Assembly (NCBI RefSeq): GCF_009735685.1
Contig: NZ_WHPN01000420.1
Coordinates: 34,722-98,721 of the forward strand
DNA: 64,000 nt
Origin: Streptomyces lycii
GTDB taxonomy: Bacteria; Actinomycetota; Actinomycetes; Streptomycetales; Streptomycetaceae
Direction of reading: 5' to 3'
In this document: positions 51,090-60,193 of the stretch, one piece after another
How positions within the stretch are numbered: the first letter of the stretch is position 1
How the letters are laid out: each line of letters starts with the position of its first letter
Made by a program: the position numbers and the translations under genes
The notes under the pieces: model-generated
The model's input: only the letters and a program-made list of their open reading frames with translations
Told to the model about the DNA's origin: nothing
Database searches by the model: none

Positions 51090-52760
51090 TCAGAAGGAGA
51101 ACGGGATGTAGCAGACGGCCGCGAGGACGATGGCGCCCCAGCCGAGCAGGGCCGGCTTGCGGTACCACGCGTCGTCGCCCTCCGCCGGGAGTTCCTCCAT
51201 GCCCGGGGACGTCGTGCCGTAGACGAGGCCGGCCAGCGCCGCGGCGGGCTTGGGCTTGGTGACCATGGTGACGACGAGCATCACGACGCCGCCGACCACG
51301 AAGGCGACGATCGAGGACACGAAGTTGGCGCCCTGGTCGCTCGGGATGTCCAGCACCCCGCCCTTGTAGAACCAGAAGTAGTTGATCATCGCGGCGACGG
51401 TGCCCGTCAGCAGGCCCCAGAAACCGGCGGCCGGTGTGGTCCGCTTCCAGAACATGCCGATGATGAACACCGCGAACAGCGGGACGTTGAAAAACGAGAA
51501 CAGCGTCTGCAGGTAGTTCATGATGTTGCTGAAGCTGGCGGCGATGAAGGCCGTGCCCATGCCGATCAGCACACCGACCGCGGTGATCACCCGGCCCACC
51601 TGGAGGTAGTGCCGGTCGGAGCGGCCCTTCTTCAGGTACGCGGCCCAGATGTCGTTGGTGAAGACGGTGTTGAAGGACGAGACGTTGGCGGCCATACCGG
51701 CCATGAAGGCGGCGAGCAGACCGGTCACGGCGACGCCCAGCACACCGTTCGGCAACAGGTCGCGCATCAGCACCGGGATCGCGTCGTTGTACTGGAGCCC
51801 GCCCTCGGTCCTGCCCAGCGTCGGCTCCATCACCAGCGCGATCAGCCCGGGCACGACGACGACCATCGGGATGAGGATCTTCGGGAAGGCGGCGATGAGC
51901 GGGGTGCGCTTGGCGGCGGAGGCGTTCTTCGCGGACAGGGCGCGCTGCACCTCGGCGAAGTTGGTGGTCCAGTAGCCGAAGCTCATCACGAAGCCGAGGC
52001 CGAGGACGATGGTCAGCCAGTTGGCGCCGAGCGGGTTGGCCGAGCCGATGCCGGTGCCCTCCCAGGCGGAGAGGAAGGCCCCGCCCTTGCTCTCGGTGAG
52101 CGAGTCGGTGAGTCCGTCCCAGCCGCCGACCCGCTTCAGGCCCACGACCGTGAGCGGGATGAGGGCGGCGAGGATCACGAAGAACTGGAGCACCTCGTTG
52201 TAGATCGCCGAGGAGAGACCGCCGAGCGTGATGTACGCGAGCACGAAGAGGCCAGCGACGACGATGGCCACCCACTGCGGCCAGCCGAGGAGCGCCTCCA
52301 GCACGATGGCCATCGCGTACAGGTTGACGCCCGCGATCAGCACGGCGGAGACCGCGAAGATGACCGCGCTCAGCAGGTGCGAGGACGGCCCGAAGCGGTG
52401 CAGCAGGAACTCCGGGACGGAGCGGACCTTCGATCCGTAGTAGAACGGCATCATCACCAGGCCGAGGAAGACCATGGCCGGGATGGCGCCCACCCAGTAC
52501 CAGTGCACGGTGTACATGCCGTACTGGGCGCCGTTGGCCGCCATGCCCAGGATCTCGGTGGCACCGAGGTTGGCCGCGACGAAGGCGAGGCCGGTGATCC
52601 ACGCGGGGAGGGAGCGGCCGGAGAGGAAGAAGTCGAGGCTGGTCTTCACGCTGCGCCGGGCGGCGAAGCCGATCCCGAGCACGACGACGAAGTAGATCGC
52701 CAGGATGGAGTAGTCGAGCCAGTTGGTGGGGAGCCGTAGCCCTTCGGCCAGGTAATGCAT
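51090..52760 (-). CDS. Sodium:solute symporter family transporter (probable galactose/sugar uptake)
   Basis: A 556-residue SSS/SGLT transporter with about 14 helices. Family segments include GLAFVAANLGATEILGMA and the FNTVFTNDIW region. The 3' partner is a small membrane protein. Its divergence from galTEK makes galactose or a galactoside the likely substrate. ATG 52760 begins with the outer helix-leading sequence MHYLAEGLRLPTNWLDYS. Confidence 0.92.
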   Translation of the reverse strand: MHYLAEGLRLPTNWLDYSILAIYFVVVLGIGFAARRSVKTSLDFFLSGRSLPAWITGLAFVAANLGATEILGMAANGAQYGMYTVHWYWVGAIPAMVFLGLVMMPFYYGSKVRSVPEFLLHRFGPSSHLLSAVIFAVSAVLIAGVNLYAMAIVLEALLGWPQWVAIVVAGLFVLAYITLGGLSSAIYNEVLQFFVILAALIPLTVVGLKRVGGWDGLTDSLTESKGGAFLSAWEGTGIGSANPLGANWLTIVLGLGFVMSFGYWTTNFAEVQRALSAKNASAAKRTPLIAAFPKILIPMVVVVPGLIALVMEPTLGRTEGGLQYNDAIPVLMRDLLPNGVLGVAVTGLLAAFMAGMAANVSSFNTVFTNDIWAAYLKKGRSDRHYLQVGRVITAVGVLIGMGTAFIAASFSNIMNYLQTLFSFFNVPLFAVFIIGMFWKRTTPAAGFWGLLTGTVAAMINYFWFYKGGVLDIPSDQGANFVSSIVAFVVGGVVMLVVTMVTKPKPAAALAGLVYGTTSPGMEELPAEGDDAWYRKPALLGWGAIVLAAVCYIPFSF

Positions 52761-52927
52761 GGATCACTCTCTTCCGGCGGGCTGGGGGTGGGGCCCCGCG
52801 GCGCGCGGTCGGTGCTCTGCAGTTGTCGGTACAGTGCGATTGTTGTCTTGTGGTAAAGCTTGTTGGATTATGTTTAGTGCAGGTTTCGGGCGCAAGCAGC
52901 CCGGGCGAAGAACGCCAAGGAGTTCTG
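52761..52927. promoter_or_regulatory. Divergent gal promoter region
   Basis: A 167-bp gap between the symporter and galT. The 52836-52880 part is AT-rich and repeats TTGTTG (GATTGTTGTCTTG, then GCTTGTTGGATTATG). Such repeats are plausible operator sites for a DeoR- or ROK-type gal regulator. Clear hexamers were not assigned. Confidence 0.5.
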
Positions 52928-53995
52928 GTGAAGAAGACCGCGACCCGTCTCGCGGACGGCCGCGAACTGCTCTATTACGACGCGCGGGACGACACCGTGC
53001 GCGACGCGGTGGACCGGCGGCCGCTCGACGCGGTCAACACGGCCTCGGAGATCAGGCGCGACCCGCTGCTCGGTGACGCGGTGGCCGTCGCCTCGCACCG
53101 GCAGGGCCGCACCTACCACCCGCCGGCCGACGAATGCCCGCTCTGCCCGTCCCGGGACGGCAGGCTCAGCGAGATCCCGGACGCCGACTACGACGTGGTG
53201 GTCTTCGAGAACCGCTTCCCCTCGCTCGCCGGGGACACCGGACGCTGCGAGGTCGTCTGCTTCACCTCCGACCACGACGCCTCCTTCGCGGATCTCACCG
53301 AAGCTCAGGCGCGGCTCGTCCTCGACGCCTGGACCGACCGGACGGCCGAGCTGTCCCGGCTCCCCGCCGTCCGGCAGGTCTTCTGCTTCGAGAACCGGGG
53401 CAAGGACATCGGCGTCACCCTGGGCCATCCGCACGGCCAGATCTACGCGTACCCCTTCGCGACGCCGCGTACCGAACTGATGCTCCGTTCGCTGGCGGGC
53501 CATCAGGAGCGGTCCGGGCGCAACCTCTTCGACGACGTGCTCGCGGACGAGCGGGCGGACGGCAGCCGGATCGTGCTGGCGGGCGAGCACTGGACGGCCT
53601 TCGTGCCGTACGCCGCCCACTGGCCCTACGAGGTCCACCTCTACCCGAACCACCGGGTGCCCGACCTGCCCGCCCTCGGCGAGGCGGCCCGCGCGGAGTT
53701 CCCCCGGGTCTACCTCGAACTGCTGCGGCGCTTCGACCGGGTCTTCGGGACCGGCGAGCCGCCCACCCCGTACATCTCGGGCTGGCACCAGGCGCCCGTC
53801 GCGGGCTGGGAGGGCTGGGACCGGCTCCCGGTGGACCGTGACGCCTTCGCCCTCCACCTCGAGCTTTTCACCATCCGCCGCACTTCCGGCAAGCTGAAGT
53901 TCCTCGCGGGTTCCGAATCCGGCATGAACGTGTTCATCAACGATGTGCCGCCGGAGACCGCGGCGGACCGACTGCGAGAGGTTGCGAGCGCGTGA
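52928..53995 (+). CDS. galT: Galactose-1-phosphate uridylyltransferase
   Basis: A 355-residue Leloir enzyme. The active-site motif GHPHGQIY holds the nucleophilic His; CPLCPS and related ligands bind zinc. GTG 52928 has AAGGAG 5 nt upstream. It is first gene of galT-galE-galK, with galE starting inside its stop (GTGA). Confidence 0.95.
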   Translation: MKKTATRLADGRELLYYDARDDTVRDAVDRRPLDAVNTASEIRRDPLLGDAVAVASHRQGRTYHPPADECPLCPSRDGRLSEIPDADYDVVVFENRFPSLAGDTGRCEVVCFTSDHDASFADLTEAQARLVLDAWTDRTAELSRLPAVRQVFCFENRGKDIGVTLGHPHGQIYAYPFATPRTELMLRSLAGHQERSGRNLFDDVLADERADGSRIVLAGEHWTAFVPYAAHWPYEVHLYPNHRVPDLPALGEAARAEFPRVYLELLRRFDRVFGTGEPPTPYISGWHQAPVAGWEGWDRLPVDRDAFALHLELFTIRRTSGKLKFLAGSESGMNVFINDVPPETAADRLREVASA

Positions 53996-55059
53996 GCGAG
54001 AAGAAGTATCTGGTCACCGGAGGCGCCGGCTATGTGGGCAGCGTCGTCGCCGCCCACCTGCTGGAGGCCGGACACCGGGTCACCGTGCTCGACGACCTGT
54101 CCACCGGGCACCGCGAGGGCGTCCCGGCCGGTGCCGAGTTCGCGCGGGGCCGCATCCAGGACCTGACGGCGGAGCAGCCCCCCGTGACGCTCGACGGCTC
54201 CTACGACGGGGTGCTGCACTTCGCGGCGTTCTCCCAGGTCGGCGAGTCCGTCACGGATCCCGAGAAGTACTGGCGCAACAACGTCGGCGGCACCGTGGAG
54301 CTGCTGACCGCCATGCGCGCCGCGGGCATCGGCAAGCTCGTCTTCTCCTCCACCGCCGCCACCTACGGCGAGCCGGAGTCGGTCCCGATCACCGAGTCCG
54401 ACACCACCGCGCCCACCAGTCCGTACGGCGCCACCAAGCTGGCCGTCGACCACATGATCGCCGGCGCGTGCGCCGCACACGGCCTCGCCGCCACCTCGCT
54501 GCGCTACTTCAACGTCGCCGGCGCCTACCGCGCGGCCGACGGCGTCACCTACGGCGAGCGGCACGACCCGGAGTCCCACCTCATCCCGCTCGTCCTCCAG
54601 GTCGCCCAGGGCCGACGCGACGCCATTTCCGTCTACGGCGACGACTACCCGACCCCCGACGGCACCTGCGTCCGCGACTACATCCACGTCGCCGACCTCG
54701 CCGAGGCCCACCTCCTCGCCCTCGGCGCCGCGACCCCCGGCGAGCACCTGGTCTGCAACCTCGGCAACGGCAACGGCTTCTCCGTCCGCGAGGTCGTCGA
54801 GACCGTCCGCCGCGTCACCGGCCACCCGGTCCCCGAGGTCGCGGCCCCGCGCCGGGGCGGCGACCCCGCCGTGCTCGTCGCGTCCGCCGACCGCGCCCGG
54901 GACCGCCTCGGCTGGAAGCCCCGCCGCGCCGATCTGGCCGGCATCGTCGCCGACGCCTGGGCGTTCTGCACCGGCCGCGACGCGGACGGCGCCGGGCACA
55001 CATCCGCCGGTGGCCCCGGACACGGCACCGGGCACGACTCCGGGAACGGCACCGCATGA
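53992..55059 (+). CDS. galE: UDP-glucose 4-epimerase
   Basis: A 355-residue extended SDR. It has the NAD motif TGGAGYVGS, the catalytic Thr/Ser region STAATYGEPE and YGATK. The C-terminal 25 residues are a Gly/His/Thr repeat (GPGHGTGHDSG). The overlap with galT is GTGA and with galK ATGA. Confidence 0.95.
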   Translation: MSEKKYLVTGGAGYVGSVVAAHLLEAGHRVTVLDDLSTGHREGVPAGAEFARGRIQDLTAEQPPVTLDGSYDGVLHFAAFSQVGESVTDPEKYWRNNVGGTVELLTAMRAAGIGKLVFSSTAATYGEPESVPITESDTTAPTSPYGATKLAVDHMIAGACAAHGLAATSLRYFNVAGAYRAADGVTYGERHDPESHLIPLVLQVAQGRRDAISVYGDDYPTPDGTCVRDYIHVADLAEAHLLALGAATPGEHLVCNLGNGNGFSVREVVETVRRVTGHPVPEVAAPRRGGDPAVLVASADRARDRLGWKPRRADLAGIVADAWAFCTGRDADGAGHTSAGGPGHGTGHDSGNGTA

Positions 55060-56222
55060 CAGGAGAAGCAGGCGTGACCGAGCAGCTCGAGCCCGCCTTC
55101 CGGGACCTCTACGGCACCGGGCCGGAGGGGGTGTGGGCCGCGCCCGGCCGGGTCAATCTGATCGGCGAGCACACCGACTACAACGACGGCTTCGTGCTGC
55201 CGCTGGCCCTCCCGCACACCGCCCGCGCGGCCGTCGCCCGCCGGGACGACGGCGTGCTGCGGCTGCACTCCGCCGACGTCGGGGGCGGCGTCACCGAGCT
55301 GCGGCTCGACGAGCTGGAGCCCGGCGGCGTCCAGGGCTGGGAGGCGTACCCGGCCGGGGTCGTCTGGGCGCTGCTCGACGCCGGTCACCCGGTCACCGGG
55401 CTGGACCTGCATTTGGCGTCCACCGTCCCCACCGGCGCCGGGCTCTCCTCGTCCGCCGCGCTGGAAATCGTCACCGCGCTGGCCGTGAACGACCTGTACG
55501 ACCTCGGCCTCCAGCGGTGGCGGCTGGCCCGGCTCGCGCAGCGCGCGGAGAACGTCTTCGTCGGCGTGCCCTGCGGGATCATGGACCAGACGGCGTCCGC
55601 CTGCTGTACCGAGGGCCACGCCCTGCATCTCGACACCCGGGACCTCGGGCAGCGCCAGGTCCCGTTCGACCTCGCCGCCGAGGGGCTGCGGCTGCTGGTC
55701 GTCGACACCCGCGTCAAGCACCAGCTGGGCGACGGGGCGTACGCGAACCGGCGCTCGGCCTGCGAGAAGGGCGCCGCCCTGCTGGACGTGCCCGCGCTGC
55801 GCGACATTCCGTACGAGGAACTGGCCGGGGCCCTCGCCCGGCTGGACGACCCGGTCCTGCGTCGCCGGGTGCGGCACGTCGTCACCGAGAACCACCGGGT
55901 CGAGGAGGTCATCGGCCGGCTGGAAGCGGGTGACCCGCGCGCCATCGGCCCGCTGCTGACCGCGGGGCACGTCTCGCTCCGTGACGACTTCGAGGTCTCC
56001 TGCCCCGAGCTGGACCTGGTGGTGGCGTCGGCGGAGGACGCCGGTGCGCTGGGCGCCCGGATGACGGGCGGCGGATTCGGCGGTTCGGCGGTCGTGCTCG
56101 TGGAGGAGGACGGGGCCGAGGAGGTCGGCAGGGCCGTCACGGCGGCCTTCGCGGCCCGGGGGCACCGCGCGCCGCGCGTGTTCACGGCCGTACCGGCGGC
56201 GGGGGCGCGCCGGCTGGCGTAG
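55056..56222 (+). CDS. galK: Galactokinase
   Basis: A 388-residue GHMP kinase phosphorylating galactose. It has the galactokinase signature GRVNLIGEHTDYNDG, the ATP loop PTGAGLSSSAALE and the C-terminal MTGGGFGGSAV. The ATG at 55056 gives an ATGA overlap with galE; an in-frame GTG at 55074, with AGGAG 9 nt upstream, is equally possible. It is the last gene of the operon. Confidence 0.95.
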   Translation: MTGEAGVTEQLEPAFRDLYGTGPEGVWAAPGRVNLIGEHTDYNDGFVLPLALPHTARAAVARRDDGVLRLHSADVGGGVTELRLDELEPGGVQGWEAYPAGVVWALLDAGHPVTGLDLHLASTVPTGAGLSSSAALEIVTALAVNDLYDLGLQRWRLARLAQRAENVFVGVPCGIMDQTASACCTEGHALHLDTRDLGQRQVPFDLAAEGLRLLVVDTRVKHQLGDGAYANRRSACEKGAALLDVPALRDIPYEELAGALARLDDPVLRRRVRHVVTENHRVEEVIGRLEAGDPRAIGPLLTAGHVSLRDDFEVSCPELDLVVASAEDAGALGARMTGGGFGGSAVVLVEEDGAEEVGRAVTAAFAARGHRAPRVFTAVPAAGARRLA

Positions 56223-57070
56223 GGACTGGTTCCGCGGGGGTCCGCGGGTTCTGCGGTGCGACGGGGCCGGTCCCAGGGATCCGCCGGGCCGGTCCCATGG
56301 ATCCTCGGGGCGGCCCACGGACCCGCCGGTGTGCCTGTCCGGGCCCGCGGATCCGCGGGGCGGTTCCACGGATCCGCTGGGGCGGGTCCCGCGGATCAGC
56401 CGGGGCGCCTGGCCGCGCCCCGCGGATCCGCGGGGCGCGGCACCGCGTACGCTCCGGCGGGCTCCGGCGGGGCCCGGTGGGCTCCGGCGGGGCCCGGTGG
56501 GCTCCGGCGGGCGCGCGGTCCGTGGCCGGGGGCCTGCCCGCGCTCTCTCCTCCGCCCGCCGCTGCCCGCGCCCGGGTTCCTGCCCGATAGGGCTCTTCCT
56601 GCCGGTTTCCCCGCCGGCCCCCGGCGGTTCCCCCGGTTGCCGGGGGTTCTCTCCGGAGCCTTGCAACTGCACGGAGCGCACACCGATCCGCCGCCCTCGG
56701 AGATCCACACCCTGCCCCCGGCGGCTTCCGAGCGCGGCGCGACCGGCCCGGATGTGGCCGCCGCGACGGACCCTGTTGATTTCTGTCGCTGGATGCAACA
56801 GCAAACACAGCAAGAACAGCGAAGGCACGTTCGGGCCCGAACACTTTCGCCAATCCACTTCCCAGGCCGGTCCTTCGCCGTACGCTGATGCACAGCACCG
56901 GTGGGGGCCGGTGTTCATTTCAGGGGGCGAGACAGTCGGGTACGGCGCCCGGGGCGGGGTGACATCGCGGCACGGCGGCGGCCGGTCGCGGGACCTCCGC
57001 ACCGTCAGGGCGGGGGGATCCGCCTCGGGCGTCGTGCCCGCTCTGCCCGTGTCGAGGCATGGGAGTCGCT
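56223..57070. other. 848-bp gene-free region with palindromes and repeats
   Basis: 56230-56530 is full of GGATCC-centred repeats, including a 16-bp perfect palindrome (56344-56359) and a perfect 30-bp palindrome (56412-56441). A 20-bp GGCTCCGGCGGGGCCCGGTG unit then repeats three times. 56750-56900 is AT-richer and carries the palindrome GTTCGGGCCCGAAC (56829-56842), which may regulate the next gene. Confidence 0.7.
56412..56441. terminator. Perfect 30-bp palindrome after galK
   Basis: Fifteen bases on each side of the GATC centre (56425-56428) match exactly. RNA would form a very stable hairpin without a usual loop. It lies 190 bp after the galK stop and may end the gal transcript. Confidence 0.55.
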
Positions 57071-57886
57071 GTGACACGTATCCGGGTGCTGGTGGTGGAC
57101 GATCACCGCATCTTCGCCGAGTCGCTGGCCGCTGCGCTCGCCGCCGAACCGGATGTGGACGTGGCGGCGGCCGGCAGCGGGCCCGCCGCGCTGCGTTCGA
57201 TGGAACGGGCCGCGGCCGAGGGCCGGCGTTTCGACGTGATGCTCGTCGACGCCGACCTCGGCGGTGCCGCCGGGGGAGCGGCCGGCGGTGGCGCCGGTCC
57301 GGGCGCCCCGGTGCCGCCGGCGCCCGGAGTGCCCTCCGGCGCTGCCCGCGGCGGTGCCCGCGACCCGGCCGCCGAGGTCGCCCTGGACGGCATGGCCCTG
57401 GTCACCCGGGTGCGGGACGCCCGGCAGGGGGTCCGTACGGTCGTGCTGGCCGAGCGGGACGATCCGCGCCGGGCGGCCGCCGCGCTCCAGGCAGGCGCGT
57501 TCGGCTGGGTCGCCAAGGACTGCTCGCTGTCCCGGCTGCTGTCCGTGATCCGCGGAGTGCTGCGCGACGAGACCCATCTGCCGCCGGCGCTGCTGACCGG
57601 GGTGCTGCGGGAGCTGACGGCGGCCCGCAAGCACCGTACGGAGAGCGAGCGGCTCGTGGAGTCGCTGACGCCGCGCGAGCGCGAGGTGCTGCGCTGCATG
57701 GTCGCGGGGCTGGGCCGCAAGGCGGTGGCCGAGCGGCTCTTCCTCTCGCCGCACACCGTCCGCACCCACATGCAGAACGTGCTGGGCAAGCTCGGGGTGC
57801 ATTCGACGCTGGCGGCGGTGGCGCTGGCCCGGCGGGCCGGGGTCGGCCCGGTGGAGGATCTTCCGGCGGTGGGCAGCGCGGGCTGA
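57071..57886 (+). CDS. LuxR-type response regulator with an insertion in the receiver
   Basis: A 271-residue NarL-type regulator. The receiver has the acidic pair in VVDDHR, phospho-acceptor Asp60 in MLVDADLGG and the Lys in WVAKD. Directly after Asp60 a roughly 40-residue Gly/Ala/Pro insertion (about 66-104) interrupts the fold before DGMALV. The HTH is LTPREREVLRCMVAGLGRKAVAERL. GTG 57071 follows GGGAG at 5 nt; ATG 57059 is too close to its only possible site. No kinase is adjacent. Confidence 0.88.
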   Translation: MTRIRVLVVDDHRIFAESLAAALAAEPDVDVAAAGSGPAALRSMERAAAEGRRFDVMLVDADLGGAAGGAAGGGAGPGAPVPPAPGVPSGAARGGARDPAAEVALDGMALVTRVRDARQGVRTVVLAERDDPRRAAAALQAGAFGWVAKDCSLSRLLSVIRGVLRDETHLPPALLTGVLRELTAARKHRTESERLVESLTPREREVLRCMVAGLGRKAVAERLFLSPHTVRTHMQNVLGKLGVHSTLAAVALARRAGVGPVEDLPAVGSAG

Positions 57887-58044
57887 GCCGCGCCGCGGGC
57901 CGTTCAGCCACTGGGTCGGGGCCGTGTCGGGGGCCGGGACGGGGGCGGGCGGTTCGGCCGCCGGGTCCGGGCCGTCGTGTCCCGGGGCCGGGGCGGGTCC
58001 GGGCCGCGCCCGGGGTCCGGTGCCGTGGTGTCCCGGTGCCGGTA

Positions 58045-58542
58045 TCAGCCCGGCAGGTTGTCGAAGGGTGCCGTCAGCTGCCGCAGCAGCCCCGCGAGTT
58101 CACCCCGCTGGACCGCCGACAGCTCGGCCAGGATGGCCCGTTCCTGGGCCAGCAGCCCGGCCAGCGAGCTGTCGGCGCGGTCGCGCCCCTCGGCGGTGAG
58201 CCGCACCAGCACGCCGCGCCGGTCGCTGGGGTCGGGCAGCCGCTCGACGAGGCCCTTCTTGGCGAGCCGGTCGATGCGGTTCGTCATGGTGCCGGAGGTG
58301 ACCAGCGTCTGGGTGAGCAGCTGGCCCGGTGAGAGCTGGTACGGGGCGCCCGCGCGGCGCAGCGCGGTGAGGACGTCGAACTCCCAGGGCTCCAGGCCGT
58401 GCTCGGCGAAGGCGATCCGCCGGGCCCGGTCGAGATGGCGTGCGAGCCTGCTGATGCGGCTCAGCACCTCCAGCGGCTCCACGTCGAGGTCCGGACGCTC
58501 CCGGCGCCACGCAGCGACCAGCCGATCGACCTCGTCCTCCAT
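58045..58542 (-). CDS. tamR: MarR family regulator TamR
   Basis: A 165-residue winged-helix repressor. It has the MarR core EPWEFDVLTALRRAG and wing DPSDRRGVLVRLT. It is divergent from tam, the same pairing as in S. coelicolor, where TamR controls trans-aconitate methyltransferase and responds to citrate-type ligands. ATG 58542 starts the first helix. The gap carries a matching operator. Confidence 0.9.
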   Translation of the reverse strand: MEDEVDRLVAAWRRERPDLDVEPLEVLSRISRLARHLDRARRIAFAEHGLEPWEFDVLTALRRAGAPYQLSPGQLLTQTLVTSGTMTNRIDRLAKKGLVERLPDPSDRRGVLVRLTAEGRDRADSSLAGLLAQERAILAELSAVQRGELAGLLRQLTAPFDNLPG

Positions 58543-58575
58543 GCGGATCAGTGTAGTAGGTCTGTCGACATGAAG

Positions 58576-58608
58576 TCTCTTGATGTCGAGTCTCTTGTCA
58601 TCAAGAGA
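58576..58608. promoter_or_regulatory. TamR operator region
   Basis: TCTCTTG-TCAT-CAAGAGA (58591-58608) is a perfect 7-bp inverted repeat. An extra half site TCTCTTGAT lies at 58576-58584, giving a direct-plus-inverted layout. The site lies in the 165-bp divergent gap, where it can control both genes. Confidence 0.85.
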
Positions 58609-58707
58609 TAATCGGTGCCACAGTGGGCACCGGTCGGCGCGAGGGCGCTCCGCCGTCCCGCGGCCCGCACCGCACCGACCGTACCCGCCGGCGAGGGGGC
58701 TCCATCC

Positions 58708-59541
58708 ATGCACGCGCCCGTCTGGGACCCGCAGCAGTATCTGCGTCACTCCGGCCACCGCGCCAGGCCCTTCCACGACCTGCTCCAGCGGATCCCCGAC
58801 CCGCCCGCCCGCGGCCGCCCGGCCCGTATCGCCGACCTGGGCTGCGGCCCCGGCAACGTCACCGCCCTCCTCGCCGAGCGCTGGCCCGGCGCGCACATCA
58901 CGGGGTACGACAACTCCCCCGAGATGCTCCGGCGCGCGGCCGCACACGCCGGGCCCACGCCCGGCGGCGGCAGGATCGACTTCCGCCCCGCCGACGCGGC
59001 CGGCTGGGTGCCGGACGAACCGCAGGACCTGATCGTCTCCAACGCCACCCTGCAGTGGGTCCCCGGGCACACCGGGTCGTTCGCCGCCTGGACCGGCGCG
59101 CTCACCCCCGGCGGCACCTTCGCCTTCCAGGTCCCCGGTAACTTCGCCGCCCCGAGCCACACCCTGCTGCGCGAGCTGTGCGCCGACGCGCGGTGGCGCG
59201 ACCGGCTCGGGCCGCGGACGGCCCGGCCGGCCGCCGTGCGCGAGCCCTCGGACTATCTGGCGGTGCTCACCGGCCTCGGCTGCGAGAGCGATGTCTGGGA
59301 GACGACGTATCTGCACCTCCTCGAGGGCGCGGACCCGGTCCTGGACTGGGTCAAGGGCACCGCTCTGCGCCCCGTGCTCACCGCCCTGGAGGACGACCCG
59401 GACGCCCGGGAGGAATTCCTCGGGCAGTACCGGGACCTGCTGCGCGCGGCCTATCCTCCGGGTCCGCACGGCACGGTCTTCCCGTTCCGCCGCGTCTTCG
59501 CCGTCGCCCGCAAGCCCGCCACCGACCAGCAGGAGGTCTGA
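58708..59541 (+). CDS. tam: trans-Aconitate 2-methyltransferase
   Basis: A 277-residue class I methyltransferase that esterifies trans-aconitate, an inhibitor of aconitase. It has YLRHSGHRARPFHDLL, the SAM loop DLGCGPGNVT and SNATLQWVPG, all typical of Tam. ATG 58708 opens the family pattern WDPQQYL. It is coupled by TGATG to a VOC gene. Confidence 0.93.
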   Translation: MHAPVWDPQQYLRHSGHRARPFHDLLQRIPDPPARGRPARIADLGCGPGNVTALLAERWPGAHITGYDNSPEMLRRAAAHAGPTPGGGRIDFRPADAAGWVPDEPQDLIVSNATLQWVPGHTGSFAAWTGALTPGGTFAFQVPGNFAAPSHTLLRELCADARWRDRLGPRTARPAAVREPSDYLAVLTGLGCESDVWETTYLHLLEGADPVLDWVKGTALRPVLTALEDDPDAREEFLGQYRDLLRAAYPPGPHGTVFPFRRVFAVARKPATDQQEV

Positions 59542-59906
59542 TGCTCGCCGCAGTCGATCACGTCCAGCTCGCCGCCCCGCCCGGAAGCGAGGAGGCCCTG
59601 CGCGCCTACTACACCGGTGCGCTCGGCATGACGGAGATCCCCAAGCCGGAACCGCTCGCCTCGCGCGGCGGCTGCTGGTTCACCGCCGGGCCCGTGCAGC
59701 TGCACCTCGGCATGGAACCGGACTTCCGGCCCTCGAAGAAGGCCCACCCCGGTCTGCGGGTCACCGGCATCGACGCGTTCGCCGCGCGGCTGGAGGCGGC
59801 GGGCGCGAAGGTCGTCTGGAACTCCGAGCTGCCGGGCCACCGGCGCTTCTACTCCGAGGACCCCGCCGGCAACGTCCTGGAGTTCCTGGAGCCGGACGCA
59901 GGGTGA
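59541..59906 (+). CDS. VOC (glyoxalase/dioxygenase) family protein
   Basis: A 121-residue vicinal-oxygen-chelate protein. The opening VDHVQLAAPPG and closing EDPAGNVLEFLEP are typical; metal ligands would be His7, His near 58 and the terminal Glu. The substrate is unknown; its coupling to tam suggests a shared stress condition. Confidence 0.9.
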   Translation: MLAAVDHVQLAAPPGSEEALRAYYTGALGMTEIPKPEPLASRGGCWFTAGPVQLHLGMEPDFRPSKKAHPGLRVTGIDAFAARLEAAGAKVVWNSELPGHRRFYSEDPAGNVLEFLEPDAG

Positions 59907-59924
59907 GCGGGCGGGCGGCCGGAC

Positions 59925-60035
59925 GTGCGTGAGCCGGACGCCGGGCGGGCCGGACACCGGGGGAGCCGGGTGCGTGAGCCGGACGCCGGGCGGGCCGGAC
60001 ACCGGGGGAGCCGGGTGCGTGAGCCGGACGCCGGG
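59925..60035. repeat. 45-bp tandem repeat
   Basis: Two full copies (59925-59969 and 59970-60014) and a 21-bp partial third copy. Each contains GTGCGTGAGCCGGACGCCGG. It lies in the gap between the VOC and TetR genes. Confidence 0.88.
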
Positions 60036-60130
60036 TGAGCCCGGGCCCGCCCGCGGGTGAGGCAGGCTTCCCGGTGAACCCGGCCTCCTGGTGAGCCCGG
60101 CCCCCGGTGAGCCCGGCCGCGGCAACGGAG

Positions 60131-60175
60131 ACACCGGCGGGACCGGGCCCGGAAGCCCGGCCCCGCCGGTGTTTT
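60131..60175. terminator. Bidirectional terminator
   Basis: A 17-of-18 bp stem (ACACCGGCGGG.CCGGGC and complement) with the loop CCGGAA, followed by TTTT. It serves the convergent VOC and TetR transcripts. Confidence 0.88.
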
Positions 60176-60193
60176 CCCTCTGCTCACGGAGCG

